Source: Jaapia argillacea MUCL 33604
Taxonomy: Eukaryota; Basidiomycota; Agaricomycetes; Jaapiales; Jaapiaceae
Assembly: GCA_000697665.1 (NCBI GenBank)
Contig: KL197739.1
Location: 313,673-377,672 of the forward strand
Length of the DNA stretch: 64,000 nucleotides
Reading direction: 5' to 3'
Positions 1 to 13,110 of the stretch are shown here, piece after piece. The position numbers and the translations under genes were made by a program. The notes under the pieces are model-generated. The model worked only from the letters and a program-made list of their open reading frames with translations. It had not been told where the DNA came from and made no database searches. The stretch's first letter is position 1, and every line of letters begins with the position of its first letter.

Positions 1-918
1 TCATTGGTATCCCCAGGGCTTCCACTTCACTCATGGCCCCGTCATCCCTCTTCGACCCATTCCATTACGTACACAAACACAACTCTGTCGCCGTCTCCTA
101 GACCTCGTCCTTCGGTGAGCCCCTCCTTCTGCTACAACACAGACTGGTAGCTTGCTCAACATCGCTACCAGCGGTGAATGCCCTGCCACCGATGTTCTTC
201 AGTGTGCAAGTCTCGATGCGGAATGTCACCAAACGATAACTCACCTTCTTGAGACTGCCACAACCACTTCGGACACAGAGGCAGATTTTTTTACCACTCT
301 TCGTGAGATGCTATCCTCGAGGTCGACTGTCCCTTCGTGTTCCCTCTTCGAAGGCCGAGAAATCAGTGGATGGTGTACCGGTATATATCGGGGACCTGCC
401 ACTGGCTTCCAACAGCAAGCGGCAAGTTTTAAGGTAGTTCATGGTCTATCTCTTATGAATTCTATTAATGCAAACGAGCATAGGTTTCGAGTGGTCACTT
501 CAATTTCTTGCCCAGGACATCGGAATCGGAGTCGGGGTCGCACTCAACACCCGAGTTACTCCTAGGTGATAACAGTTCTCTACGTTGGACTATGGTCTCC
601 GAGTTTGTCGCACAGGGAAAGCATCAAAACCCTGTGAGAGTGGCTGGGGGCAGCCAGGCTAGAAATGCTTTCATCGCTGGAATTCCGAACTTGGACAGAG
701 AAAAAGTCTACATTTTCGCAATCGCAGATGATCTTGTTGTTCCAGAGGAATGGGCATTCCTTGGGACGGAAAACATGCACATCTTGACTGGTTGCGACTC
801 CGACGGTCAGCTGACACAAACATACTGGTATCATCGGTGGGCTCCTTTCTTTTTACCTGGAGATGTGGCTTTGGAACTGACACAGGTTGGTGTCGGGTGC
901 GACGGTTTCCTTCAGTGA
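1..918 (+). CDS. 3' end of an unidentified multi-exon gene (partial)
   Basis: The window opens inside a gene. An open frame runs from the left edge to a donor near base 115 (gtgagcc). It resumes after gtag near base 150 and continues in phase through a segment rich in Cys, Thr and Glu. A further donor near base 433 and acceptor near 516 lead to a short exon reading DIGIGVGVALNTRV. A last exon from about 610 reads through LDREKVYIFAIADDLVVPEE and a WYHRW motif, and stops at 918. No domain is recognised. The start lies outside the window and the last two junctions are guesses, so the model is approximate. It could also be a decayed gene. Confidence 0.35.
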
Positions 919-3470
919 GAAGCACAGATTCACCAACGCTTTCACCATAAAGGAATGTGAAGCTCCTGAGTGGATGCAATCGTCAGCAATTCGTTGTTGG
1001 CGGCCTGGTTGCTGCAGCTGGTGGAACCAGACCCAGTAGATGTCAGTGATATGTATATTTGATGACTAGCATGTGGACAAGTGTAAATATCCCTCAGATG
1101 TCGTTGTAGCGATGTCGGGCTGGACAGGCAACTTCAGCAGTACTGTCGTCTTGTCGGGGGCAAGTTGGAGTTGTGTTTTTCGCTTTGAACCTCTGGCGTG
1201 CGTCGGTTTCCCCGGCCACGCACAGCATGCATTGGGGAGCGGTGCGGGTGCCGGCGACCAGGCACGCCAAGGCAATCTACAAAGGACAGATCATGATTCA
1301 CCATGCCTAGGGACATCGAGGAGTTTGAACATAGTCTCACCATACAAATTCAACATCAAATCAATTCCATTGCATCCCCAAGCTACTGAAACCCCCTCAT
1401 AAGCAACCCTTGCAACTTTGGGAACAACTTCAACGACGTCGTCTCCGTAACTTCAGTAAATCCATATTGGATGGGTGCGCACATCAAAATGAAGAGCGTT
1501 TCGAGCGCGGGCGCTTGGGTTACTATGTGGGGGAGGAAGAACCCCAGTCATTGTTCGTCGGTTGGAGGACCAGTCAGGTGAGGGAGGTGAAGCGGGAGTA
1601 TTCAGGCTCAAATGAGCTGTGACCATCCATACTCCCCTGATCTGGAGGGGCTGGGGAGCTTCGGCATACATGGAGAGGATATCGGGGGCATCGCGATAGG
1701 AATCGTTCTACCTATCTTGGAGGTCGGCTTTAGCCAGGAACGGGAGTCTGGCTGGTAGGATGGGTATTCGTCCTGGGGTGGAGGGGTACCCGCTGTCAGA
1801 TATGCGGTTGCGGTGGAGCGAGGGGGATTTGCCCATCGAAAATCTTCGTGGAGACTGAATAACTCAGCTCGACTTCGGCCAGGAACGGTAATCCGATTGC
1901 CTGGTGTGGAGAATATTAGCAATCGGATATATGGACGCGGTGGAGGGAGGGGAAGTTTGGTCATTGACAGTCGTCGCGAAGACTGAGCGACTCGAGTGAC
2001 AGGTCCTCCAACGCTGGGAGCTCGATATCGGGCGATAGCACGGAGTGCGAAAGGGCCACTTTCCGTGGAGGGAGAGGCTGCGGAGGTTATGTGATCTTGC
2101 GGGTGTGAACGTCGAAGGAGACAGGTTGTTCGACAGGGACGAATGCCCTAAGAGCGTAATTGGACACACTTATCAATTACGGCCGCAAATCCTGTCGGTA
2201 CTATTTCCTCTTCTTTCCTCACAACCAACTCCACTAACCCTTTCCGAAGTGTCATCCGAGGCCAATTCAGTGACAGGTTAAACACCTCCATATAACACAC
2301 CAATTATACGAGTACGGGGGATCCTTGGAGGGTTCACTAGAAAAGGTGTGAGTTATCGGTGGATCCTGCAATTTTCTTCGGATATATAGGCCTTTGCCTC
2401 ACTAACATGCCTGGTGAATGGATAGGCTCAACCGAAACAAACACTCTTGGATACAAATCCTCTCCAGGAAATCATTACTTCAAACCCGTTCCGAAGCCTC
2501 GGATCGAAGGACCTGAGAGACCAGGGAAAATGTCGTCAAGGGGTACAGGACATGAGGGTTGTGAATCGCTTCTTTGTTGTCCAGTCCAAAAGGTAGGGGA
2601 GACGTCGAATTGATGTGTCCAGAGACAGGATGAAGGTCGAGGGTTGGAGGACGGTGGATGGAATGGTTACTATATGCTCTACACCGGTCCACAGCGGGGT
2701 TTGCGCTTGGTGGACAATCCTATGCGACGTGTTGGATTAGCTATCTTACAGGAGCACGTCGTATCGGGCAAGTGGCAGAATGCACCCCACTTTACTTGCT
2801 GGAGACTGGGTATTCGTTCACGAACCCTAGCTGTAAGGGATCCGTTCCATGGGAGGCGTCAGAACAAGTGAGGCTTGATTCACCATTCCGGAACTGGCGT
2901 AGCAAGCCACCTTGTGGTATTCGCGTCTTTGGATTTTTGTGGATGGAAGTCTCGGAGCAGCTTGTTCGTCTAACGGAGTTATTCATCACGACGGAATCAT
3001 GATCTACATGAACCTCCCTTTCGTAGACGTTCGCGGGGACTCACCTATATGCTGGGGTTCACCTTGTTCCTCCCAACACCCGACCAGTGAAAATCTTGTT
3101 ACCACGATGAATGAGCGTATACGAGCCCACATCCGGGAAGGAGATAGATGTGTCCCCTTCTAGCGACGTCGCGAATTCGAGATACAGTAGTAGCTTCGCA
3201 CACGATTCAGGCGGAATAGGTTGTTCAACAAGTGTTATTCAAACTCCGTGTGTTATGCAAGTGAGTGTTCTAAGTAGGTGATGCTACGATACAGTGATTG
3301 TCATGTTAGTATCAATACAATGAATGTCGTTAGGCGAGCGCAGCGAAGGCCCCAAGCGTCAAGTCAAGATCGTCGGAGTAGATAGAAAACAGCCAAATAA
3401 CCAAAGGGTGGTGAACGATGATGATGAAAAATAGGAGAAATAACTAATATAAAGACACAAGAAATCTAAA
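919..3470. other. Gene-poor stretch, no supported gene
   Basis: Open frames here are short, overlap on both strands and lack convincing start and splice contexts. The longest are a Pro-rich minus-strand frame at 1608-1964 and a plus-strand frame at 2658-3002. Neither shows a recognisable domain. A decayed gene may lie in 2640-3160, because several short plus-strand frames there have a protein-like composition. Confidence 0.4.
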
Positions 3471-3480
3471 TTGAGTTTAC

Positions 3481-3559
3481 CACTCGGCACGAGAGGAGAT
3501 GAGAGAGCGGCAGGAACTCAAATAAGTATACGAACGAGTAACTCGGTTGGCAGACTCAT
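3481..3559 (-). pseudogene. Relic of an F-box gene first exon
   Basis: This is a second copy of exon 1 of the intact F-box gene at 46856-48269. Both begin MSLPTELLVRI and both end at a gtaaactcaatt donor. Here four extra bases follow the tenth codon region, so the frame breaks right after the F-box start. Flanking sequence on both sides of the exon (about 3470-3610) also resembles 48180-48320. No second exon follows: the next several hundred bases are unrelated AT-rich DNA. I infer a partial duplication that captured only the 5' end of the gene. Confidence 0.7.
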
Positions 3560-3599
3560 AGAGACAAAGAGGTAGTAAGATGGGTCGATCGATATCAAC

Positions 3600-4489
3600 G
3601 CTAAACTTGGAACGGCGTCAGTACAACCAAGGTAACCGTAAAACCTTTTAGTTTCGGAAATGCTTGTCACACTGTAACCAGTGTTTCGAATCTCGGGACC
3701 ATGCTGGAATCCACCCGCCCCAAAAGTCCAAAACTTGTTGCCATGCAAACTATCCTTTCGGAATCAGGCATTCCATAGTGTAATATTGTCCTCGAGCTGG
3801 TGTCGGCCTGCGGCAGCACTGGCATAAGTTCCTCAGTCTACTGATGGGGCTCGTTTCTTTACTCCGACCTTTCTCTGGAGACTATGACTCAGATGCAATC
3901 TTACATTCAATTATTCCGTCTGTTGGCTGCCTTTATATACCGCACACCATGCGTCCCGAGCTGCCAAGGCGAAAGAGAGTGAGAGAGCCTCCCTCGACGA
4001 GATGCTACTCCGATGAAGCCAAGGCGCGGGACAGAACTAGGGGTCACCGGTCACTGCTGGCAGTCATCTGCAGTCATAGGCAGTCATTCACCGTGACCAT
4101 CTTCTTCGAGTTGATGGGAAAATTTTCGTTGTCCAAGGCTCGATGGAGAGTCGCACCCTCTGCTATCGGGTGAGTGACCGACATACTTACTGTATCACCC
4201 ACTTCCCGTTGATACTCCGCCTTGTGGTTAGTAACGCCACCGGCCCCGCGACGATGGGTTAATTCTTGACCGACGGAAATGGCCCGCCCCCCCCAACGAA
4301 TACCACCCCCCTGCTTCAGCCACCAGCCGCCACCCTTCCCTCCCGCTGCGGTCCGCTGGGTGGCTGGCCTGGGGGGCGGATTATCTGAGGTACGGTTTCT
4401 TCCTGTGATCTGTACCTCCAATACAAATTCGACGTCTGATGTCACTTCAGAAATCTTCAGAACCCGTCGGGCGCCCTTGGGCCTTTCCT
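3600..4489. other. No gene seen
   Basis: Between the F-box relic and the inverted duplication there is only short overlapping open frame on both strands. A C-rich tract lies around 4279-4340. Nothing here can be assigned. Confidence 0.4.
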
Positions 4490-5179
4490 CACCCCGGTAG
4501 TGGATGAGGATCTACGAGGACTGCGTAGTTCCGACAGATCCGAGGTCCATGTACATCGTTGATGTATCGAAGACTAAGCGGGATTATAGTAACCAGGCAA
4601 CTTGAAGGCGGTGTCCAACTCCATGTAGGCCACAAGGCAGACGATGATACAGTATCTGGGAGAGAATCAAATGGCCTTGTCGTATTGTCAGTAATGCACT
4701 GGTCAGTGTGCTTCCTCAATTTACGAGTTTCTGCAACGAGGGCACCGAGGGATCACTCCAGACAGACGAGTCTAACGATCGGTGGGAATGCAGAATGCGC
4801 GAGTCTTAAGTCTTTTAGATTGCTATACCCAAATCAACAAAGGAAAATGAAGCGAACGCGGTAGTGTACAGACACCGGAATTGACACGGTGAAAAAGAAT
4901 AAGTGATGCAGGAACTCGACAAATAAGAAAACAAAGAAAAGCAAGTGCAGTGCGGAGGGTCGAACGACGGGTCAGGTCACGATGAGCAAAACGAGTGCAA
5001 ATAGCTAGGATGCAAGAACGCAGTTTTCGAACGGAAGGAGTGACTGAGTCGAGAAAGGAGAGCTATACTGAGTGGAAACAACGGCGTCGATCTAGAGGAG
5101 AAAAAATTGTGTCAGAATAAGCATCCAACTAATAGGACGGTGAAGTGACATACGACAAGTAGCACACCCTTGGGGGATT

Positions 5180-5494
5180 TTACAGCCGCTCGTCTAAAGC
5201 GACGACGTCTAATGGAGCAGCCACAGGCTCCCTGACCATCAGGGGCGCAGCGGTTGGCTCAGGCTCTCGGGCCAGTAAATCGGCTTCGGAGCGGGGCTCA
5301 TCATCTCGAGTGCAGGTGTACTGGCAGATGGCGGGGGAAACCTGGGGTGCAGGTACGGGAGCGGCGAATGAGGGGAGTGCGACGGCAACTGGTTAGGTCG
5401 GTCAGCGTGTGTGCTTTGTAGTGAGGGAAGATAGGAGGGAGAGCTTACAGAGAGCGAAGATCGCAAAGAGAGTGAGGAAGAAGTTGGACTGCAT
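5180..5494 (-). CDS. Small secreted protein, 84 aa (left copy)
   Basis: Two exons (5449-5494 and 5180-5388 on the minus strand) are joined across a 60-nt intron (gtaagc...accag) and give an 84-aa protein. Residues 1-24 form a clear signal peptide (MQSNFFLTLFAIFALFAVAL, then PSFA before AP). The mature part has only two cysteines (37 and 41, motif CQYTC), followed by an acidic, Pro/Ala-rich tail ending DERL. It differs from the copy at 45589-45903 at only four residues by my reading, while flanking DNA is less alike. No known family is recognised. Predicted role: secreted, function unknown. A TATA box lies about 115 nt upstream. Confidence 0.8.
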
Positions 5495-5608
5495 TTTGTT
5501 GGATGGTTCCGAGTGATTTGGAAGGGAGGGAGTGGTAAAGAATGTGTCCGACGAGTGGTAGGAGTGAGTAGCGGTGAGAGGCCTGACATTCCAAGATTTT
5601 CATACCAA

Positions 5609-5616
5609 TATTTATA
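5609..5616 (-). promoter_or_regulatory. TATA box of the left 84-aa secreted protein gene
   Basis: Reads TATAAATA on the minus strand, about 115 nt before the ATG. It is conserved with its surroundings in the other copy at 45467-45474. Confidence 0.65.
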
Positions 5617-5899
5617 CACCTTTCCCTCCCCTCGAAGCCTGCAAATATTTTGCAGCGAGGTGCTTCCCTAGAACCCTGTCGCTGGAAATTCAGAGGGCCT
5701 CCGCAAACGACGACCTGGAAAAGGGAAAGGGTCTGGTTCCAGGAAATCGACAATCATATCGAATGGTGGGGAGGAAGATGAGAATACCGCAAGCTTAATT
5801 AGCGTTGAAGGCCGATGTGATGGCAGATGTTGAGGACCACAAACGCTGGTCCGTGTTGGGATCCAAAAGACCTTCCAAATTAGGAAGGATGAAAGAGAT

Positions 5900-8140
5900 G
5901 CTTGTATGATCACGTGATGCGAAATCTGCTTCCGGTGGGACGAATCTTTGCAGGTTGCGCTGGTCCCGAAGTTGGCGTCGTCACCGAGCTTAGAGTCCTG
6001 GCATAATTAAGGTACGCGATACTGTCCTCTGTTCCTGTACTATCAACAGAATTTCATCTCCCTGTGAAATCCCACTGCAATAGGACTCCAACCCTAACGT
6101 GATATCTCAGCAAACAACCAGGCACTGCTGGCCATCAGACTCCACAAACTTACCGCCGGCGGTCTCGACACAGGCGCCTTTTCTTGTGCCTCGCAAACAC
6201 CGTCTCCAGTGATGCCAGAGTCTAAAGGTTGGACGGCCGGACTGTCGTACGATAGTCTGGTCAGTTCAGTTGGGTGAGTATGCCCGACGACCGCGGTAGA
6301 TGCAACCGGACAGTTGGAGGCCACAATCCCCACCTGTGGTCCCATTGACTGCGCAACTCTGGGTTTTCTACCCCTGCCGAAGTCACTATCCCTTGAAGTT
6401 TTAGTTTCCCCCCCCTAATATCCGGACGCACGAATGAGTGCATCCTAGCACTATCAACAATTCCCCATCGGCTGCTTTGTGCCGGTGAGTGGTAACCAAG
6501 TATCTGTCATCCATGTCATCCCTTCCAAGCGGTGATTTCATGAGTGAAAATTGGGGTTCAAACTGCGGGCTACAAGACTTCTCCGTGTACAAAGGGAGTT
6601 ATCAAAGGACCAACCGATCTGGTTACATCCCCTTGACGCGGACTATGGAAGTACCCGCCCCTCTCCGAATGTGACACGATGAGAAGGAATCTGACAACTC
6701 GCTGGTCAGCACAAACATCAAGTCATTTGCGACTAGTGGCGAACTCGCTGAGGGACTTTTGAACGAGAAGCAGCTGGGAGCGCCCACTAGGACTCGTCGT
6801 CCCTCGCTTATTCGAACCTCTTTCAACTTTCCCATTCAGTAACCCTCCGCTCCTGAGGGCCCTTGGGAGCAACCAATCATGGTCCCCCGCCATCTCGCTC
6901 ATTCTCGATTTACGCTGTATGGCACCCAATTCATCCCCTTCACCTGAAGGTCTGTGAGCTTCCCATTGAGCTGGCGTATCTGGCGTTTGGCGCTGACGAC
7001 CCGTCTGAGGGCCCTCTCATAAAATCTTACCGGCCTCAATGACAGTCGGATTAATGTCCGGCGACACTGGCCTCTGCCAGTGTATCGCTGGGATACACTC
7101 GGTCGGGGTGAGCGACTCCCTCACCCCCAACGTCCATCTCTGAATCCGAGCCATCGCTCTCGTAAATTGCGAGCTTCTCTTTCTCTTTCTCTTTCTCCGT
7201 ACTCTTTCTCCATACTCTTTGCTAACCTCTGCGTTTCTTACCCTTGGATGTTCGGATCTGATCCCTGCAGTACCTCACTCTACTCATTCCACTCTGCTCC
7301 ATAAACGCACCATGAAGTCGAAGATTCATACCAACACTCCACCATCGAGATATTTAGATATCACCGTGTCTTCGTCAAATGCATGCAATGTAAACCCCGC
7401 CTCTGCGTAAGCATATTCTTATTTTCCTCCGTCTGGTCCTTTCTGACGCTGTGGACCGCAAGAAGGTCTCTTCGACCAGGGTTTTTTATAGTTTATACCA
7501 CTACATCTTATCGCCATTTCTTCACAATGACTCGATAGAATCGTCGACGAGTACGTCGTACTCAACGTTCACTAACCCCCGATCTAGTCACCCTGCTTCC
7601 GTGTGCCCAAGGACTACGAGTCGCGAACACACAACTCGCTCGACTCGGATTGTGCCCAAATCGCCATCCAACCGGTCGACGTATTGAAGACTCATATCCA
7701 ACAATCCGACTCGCGCTACCTCAAGAATTCCACTCAATTCAAGCTCTGTCCCACCCATAGCCGTGTCCACTCAGTCATAACTCGCTTCCCGACCGGAATG
7801 GACACAACTCGGAGTTGTGTTCCTCGAGAGTCCTTCCAGTCGGGTACTTGCTTTTGATGTTCTTCGTCGTGTCGGAAGACTCCAGGCATGGGTTACAATG
7901 AACACATATTCCATGCTAGCTTTGAGTTCAGCTTTGTCTGAATTACCTCCGAAAACCAACCGAGTTCACCGTCCCCGTCCTAATTTCATTCCTCCCGCAT
8001 GATTGTTCAAGCCGAACATTTATGATACCTACAAGTTGCTTAGGATCCAGCCGCATTGGCATCCACGAATCTGACGGCATTGCCATTGTTTGAATATCGC
8101 TACCCGACTTTTCGAGCCACCCATAACTCTGGGTGGTCAT
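5900..8140. other. Decayed or unassigned part of the left duplicated arm
   Basis: Beyond the secreted protein gene the arm holds no open frame that is kept in both copies. A pyrimidine-rich leader (7170-7230) precedes an ATG at 7312 that corresponds to the start of the 127-aa minus-strand frame at 43404-43787. The left version differs by an indel just after the start and does not keep the same frame. A second gene may once have existed here, possibly with introns, but it cannot be modelled from these two copies. Confidence 0.4.
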
Positions 8141-8583
8141 TGGCTTTCCCCCAGTCTCGTGTCAGGGAACGGCAAGATAGAAGGCGATGATGATGTCCGG
8201 GAACCAAGCGCAAGGATGTCTCAGTGGACTCGGTGAACTGTGAAGCAAGTTATGTAAAGTGTATAACGAGACCATTTGTGCGAAGCAACCGGGCTGCAAC
8301 CCAGTCCTTAGTCTCAAAACCAAACTCTTTGATGTGAGCGGGAGAACATTAGATAGCCCAGCGCTTGAGAGAATATTTGTTCAGTCATAATGATTGAAGA
8401 GGGTCATCAGAGTGGCGTCGAAAGAGACTCCGAGCCACAGAAACCATAAAGCGGTTTGGGCCCGCCAAAGCAGACTGGTTGCCTTTTGTCCAAGCGCCTT
8501 TGTGGCCCGGGAGCGTTGCATAAAATCATGGCTAATCTTCAACTTCTTTCACCTTCTTCTCCCGTGTCCTCATTTCTGCCAGG

Positions 8584-10951
8584 ATGGAACGCGTGGAGTC
8601 CAACACGAAATCCAAGTCCAGCAAGTCGAGGGGGAAAAAGCCACCAGCCGACACGACGAATTTGGGTTCACCGACACGAGATGTATTCTCCACTGCGAAT
8701 GTCGATTTAGCCCCAACTTCCAATGGACCTTCGCGTCCTGTAACAGCCATCGGAATGGTTTCACCAGCATCGGACAACGGTGCGCCGTGCGGAATGGGGA
8801 CAGTGCAGCCTTCGTTGCCCGATTGCTCAAAACAACCCCTTCCGAACCCCCCTCGACAAGAGCTTGCACAGGTGCACGCCCAATCGGACGATCCGTCGAA
8901 TATGACCCCCAAACACTAGGTTGGTCCTCTTCATCCGCCTTACCTTTTTCTTCACTTTCACTTTTTGAACCTACACCCCACCCTCACTTCTGACCTCATG
9001 TCCACCTATCGCCTACAGCCAGCCACGCGTACCACCGTCTCTCCAGCACGACCTGGTCTCTTGCGGAATATCTCCTACTAGTCGATATAGTCGCTAATTA
9101 CCCAACCTTTGGTGGGCCGATCAAGCAGTCCAGCGCTGGAACGAGTTATGCAACTGGCGTTCCGAATTCAGATGGCTCGCATCCTGCTGCTTCGACGTCC
9201 AACCTTTCGAACCCCAGCCATTCCAGCCCAGCCACACCTCCCGCTCACTCTGCTAATCCTCACATGTACCAGGCTCCGGCAAGAGACTGGGAGCTAATAG
9301 CCAGGACTTTCAACGATGGTCTGGCCAAGAGTTGGGGGGTGGTTCATCAGCAGTTCGGTCATGTGAACGGTGGACAAGTTGACATTCAAGGGCATGCGAA
9401 TGTCCAGGGGACCGTTCCTCAGTCTCAAGTTCGGTCCATTACCAGTGCAGTGTCATATATGTCCTACCTTCCGGCGCAGTCTGCCACCGATCTAAAGCTT
9501 TCTACAGCCCAGCTCAATGTAATTCCACCTAAATCACACTCTTCATCTCAAGGTTGCGACTCTGCGAGTCCATCACGAGGGCAGGGCCGGAAGCGATCGA
9601 GGGAGGAAATGGATGGCCATGGGGATTGGAAGGGAAGGACTCGTTCCGGTGTTGATGAAAACCAGATGCACTCGAGTTATCATCCAGGGGTAAATTGCCA
9701 GTTCGTCGCGAACCCACCTCTGGCGACAACGAAGAGTCCTGACCTCCCTACCGATCACCCATCTCAAACTGCCCGTACCCTAAACATTACGGCGAACGGT
9801 GTATCGACGCCGAATTCTGGCCTTTCTTCGAACGTCACCTGTGCCCTGTTGAACACCAATGCCCCCACCACTGCTGCAAAGAGCCTTCCAAATGGTATCC
9901 ACCACACTGGAACCGGGAACCTTCCGAACGTCAAACTCACTCCTTCCAATGGCACATTTGTCTCACCTTCCACTACCAACTCTAAATCGTCACCAGCAAA
10001 TAGCACGGCCAATCCGCTAAGGGAACTTTCCTTCAGCTCCCAGGCTCCACCACCTCCGGCTAACAACTTTAAACCGCTCCCCTACTGGCTTCGCACAGCA
10101 TGGGACTGCTATCATCGCTTCCATATCCCTTGGCTCGGACCTCTTCCTGGACCTCCCACCTCGGGCACGGATAACCGCAGAAACGACTCCGCAAAGCGAC
10201 CTGATTACTGGAAAATGCCACATGGATTACAGACATTGTACCCTGACGCACCTGGTACGTTATTCTTGCAATCCTCCCTCCCAGTCCTGCGGAACTCGGG
10301 TTGACCAAATCCTTTCATTTGATTTTCAAGGTGTCCGACATACATATACCCACCTCTCCGTTCCCCGCCTCGCGCGTCTGATCACATTTTACGCAAAGAT
10401 TTGCTACTTCAGTGCACAAGTTTCTCCTCTGGGCATTACGCTGCCCCGACCTCAACCTCAATGCAAACGTACGCCCAGCCAACCCTCCCTCCCCATCTCC
10501 ACGTCTCACTCACTCGTTCTATCGTCATCTCATAGCCTCGACACCCTATATACCACCTCGACCTCCTCATGTACCTCCACAAACATTTGGTTCCCTCCTC
10601 TCTCCTGGGCCTCTCGCTTGGTTCGAGACAAAGTCACTTAATGCTATCGGGGGCGGTAATTTGGAGTTCGTTTTGGGGGTGGTGCAGAGTACGACGCGGG
10701 GCAGGGTTGTGTTTGAGTGGGATGGGGTGGGCGCGCCTGTATTTCGAAGGGATGGGGAAGGGGAGGTTGAAGGGTTGTTTCGGGAGATGGAAGAGAAGGA
10801 GGAGAAGGAGAATAAGACAAGAAATGGAGGGAAGCGAAAGGTGGAGGAGACCAAGACGTTTTGGGGTTATGAGGAGGACTCGAGAATGCCGAAGAGGCTG
10901 AGGATGCTACGCATCCCTCCCAAACCCAAGGGTCCACGTTTCCAGCGTTAG
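8584..10951 (+). CDS. Ser/Pro-rich protein with basic motifs, unknown function (approximate 5' model)
   Basis: The first exon starts at ATG 8584 (MERVESNTKSKSSKSRGKK) and is Ser/Pro-rich. Its junction to the next exon (between about 8870 and 9091) is unresolved, because the frame meets a TAG at 8917-8919. From about 9091 a long exon reads NYPTFGGPIK and then a low-complexity Ser/Asn/Thr/Pro region to 10254. The last two junctions close in phase: exons 10331-10468 and 10536-10951. The conserved-looking part is C-terminal: PLPYWLRTAWDCYHRFHIPW, then NLEFVLGVVQSTTRGRVVFE, an acidic coiled stretch, and basic clusters (GRKRSREEMD, MPKRLRML) that could be nuclear localisation signals. No family is recognised. 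A nuclear role is inference only. Confidence 0.6.
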
Positions 10952-12950
10952 CAGAGCCTAGTCGGCGACCAAGGGAATAGGAGAGTGCACTATGCGTTCT
11001 TTGTGGCCTATCTCAATCCTTCTAACACCTGTAGAATAGACATTTGGATACATTAGATAGTAGTGTTTTGGAGCGACATGGGCACTGAAACCTCGCTGGG
11101 CGATGATCTCAACCCGAGGACGAGTTCGACACTATCTATGTTGAAGAGATCTAGCACTCATCGAGCCAATGACAATAGATGTTGACGAAAAGGAGCGTAG
11201 CGGGGAGGAGGGAATGTCAAGGCAGCAACCAGACGACCGTCGTCCCCTCAATTTCGGTCTCCATATCCTTGGTTGAATTCATCCCAGGAACGGCTTCCTC
11301 CCCTCTGCTTCGCATCCCCAGTTTCATCCATATCACCGTAGCCCTCATTCTCTAATCCACCTAAGTTCGGTGCAGGTCGTTTCGCCAGAGATCGACTTGA
11401 CTTGGTCGGTTTTGGTCAAAGGAGCCACAACGATAGTAGTGCTGGAGAATGAGAGAGCAGCAAAGGGAGAAGAACAAATTTCAGTGTGGTAGACGCATGG
11501 GAAACTTTCGCAAACCACACTGCCCTGGTGTCGAATGAGCCGATGGTTGGGAATCATGAAATCAGTTGGAGGCTACGGCAATATCAGTCAGAACGAAGAG
11601 TTCCAACAGTATGGAAGGATAGTAGCCAGTCAGAATTGACGAAGCCGATGCCGAACAGAAATGATGCCAGAGCGGGGAGACTTTACTGGGCTGATGTTGG
11701 GAGCTGCACGAATCGCCGAGTTCGTATGACAGAACTTATCCGTTAGCCAGGAGGCCAACATAGCAGAGGCCACAGTACGAGGAAGAACCTCAACCTGCTT
11801 TCAGGCGGCAAGGACGACCTTGTCGGGGAACTTGGTTGATCAGATCCACCCGCGGAGGGAATGAGGTATGTGACTGAACCAGAAGTAAAGGCAAAGTAAC
11901 CCCCATTTGAAATGACGAAGCGAGGCTGGCTGTGACTCTTGAGACAATGAGCAGAAGGAATGGACACCAGCTTTCGGAACAAAACCAGGAGTCTGTCGCG
12001 ACTCGGGCTAAAAGCATGTGCATGAGACTAGCTGCAAGGGATGGACAAAGCTGCGAGTCGGTGTCAGGTCTTCGCCGTCGATTTTCCCAAGCAGATAGTC
12101 GACGCAGAAGTTTGATGGCGACAACGTAAATAACGCCAGTGCTGTTCGCGGAGGCCTTCACAGGATGTCGTTGGATTTAATTGATTCTGAAGGAAGAGGT
12201 AAGTGGTACAGGGAGTTGAAAGTAAGGGGATGGGAGTATGACGATCCAACAGACCGGGCGGTCTGCCGTAAGTTTTGGTTCGGCTTGGGGAGAGGACTGG
12301 TCACTGTACATGTGAAGGCCAACCTCTAACAATCCCGAAGCTTGAGCTTGAACTATTACCCCTCCGTCCCTTCGCTTTGCTACTTTTGCGAGTATCATTG
12401 GTTTCATCAACCCGGACGTTTGTCTGAGGTTGCACGGAGATTGAAGCTTCAAGGTCTACCTCCCACTCAAGTTGCAGGAGGCCAAATACTAGCATAGTTG
12501 CCTGCAGCTCACCGCCCGATGGAACTTGCGCACCTACCAACTCATGGAACTGTTCTGACTAAATATCACGTCCGGTCTCCCAATTAGCCCAACGGCGGCA
12601 GTCCCCCTCCGGCCCTCTTATCGGAGAGGTGAGGTTCTTGACGGTTCTTGTGCCTGTCTCTTGACATGGCGTGGTGCCCTCGCCATTCAGAGATACAATG
12701 CCCCAATTGATCTCCATGTCGGTGCCGTAGCGGATCTACGGAAATACTGCGAATCAAGATCAATAGTCAGAAGGACAGGGGGATTTTGCTCAAAGTGTCT
12801 GTGTTCTGTGGTAAATCGTACCTGGTTTGCACCCAGTTGGACATCGGCGACTACCTTTCGCCGTATTCGTGGAATTCCTCCTCGCGAAGACGCAATGGAG
12901 CTCGACTCTCTCCGATAGAAGTTGAATAGCCACGACTTGGCGTAAACCGT
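10952..12950. other. Intergenic, no supported gene
   Basis: Only short overlapping frames occur. The longest is a hydrophobic minus-strand frame at 11790-12161, which has no start context or family match. The last 300 bases are presumably the upstream region of the gene at 13111. Confidence 0.45.
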
Positions 12951-12955
12951 TGTTG

Positions 12956-12963
12956 TATAAATA
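12956..12963 (+). promoter_or_regulatory. TATA box upstream of the 1161-aa protein gene
   Basis: TATAAATA about 150 nt before ATG 13111. It is followed by a pyrimidine-rich leader (CT runs at 13012-13045), a pattern common in fungal promoters. Confidence 0.55.
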
Positions 12964-13110
12964 CTGGGAGCCGAACTTGCCATCTACTCAACGTTCCTTT
13001 CACAACTTACTGTCTTTCTCTCTCTCTCTACCCCTTTCCCTCCGTTCCTTGTTGTAAGTCGTCTCTTCCCGCTGTTTCCCCCGAATCAAAGCTCATTTTT
13101 CGTAGACATT

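Larger units (their letters stand above)
4490..8150. repeat. Left arm of a 3.6-kb inverted duplication
   Basis: This segment matches the reverse complement of about 42960-46570. Paired landmarks are: the gtagtggatgagga end (4496 and near 46562), the 84-aa secreted protein genes (5180-5494 and 45589-45903), the TATA boxes, the stretch around 6100-6345 (matching 44680-44970), the pyrimidine-rich region near 7150-7320 (matching 43790-44000), and the outer end near 8000-8150 (matching 42965-43120). Similarity is strongest over the secreted protein gene and patchy elsewhere, with indels. The arm ends show no terminal repeats or target-site duplications that I could see, so I read it as a segmental duplication rather than a transposon. 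Confidence 0.8.

Noticed and set aside
4490-8150. The inverted arm as a DNA transposon
   Set aside because: No terminal inverted repeats, target-site duplication or transposase frame were seen; similarity is graded and patchy as in an old segmental duplication.
9764-10066. A 100-codon minus-strand frame inside the 8584-10951 gene
   Set aside because: Antisense shadow of the low-complexity Ser/Asn/Thr exon.
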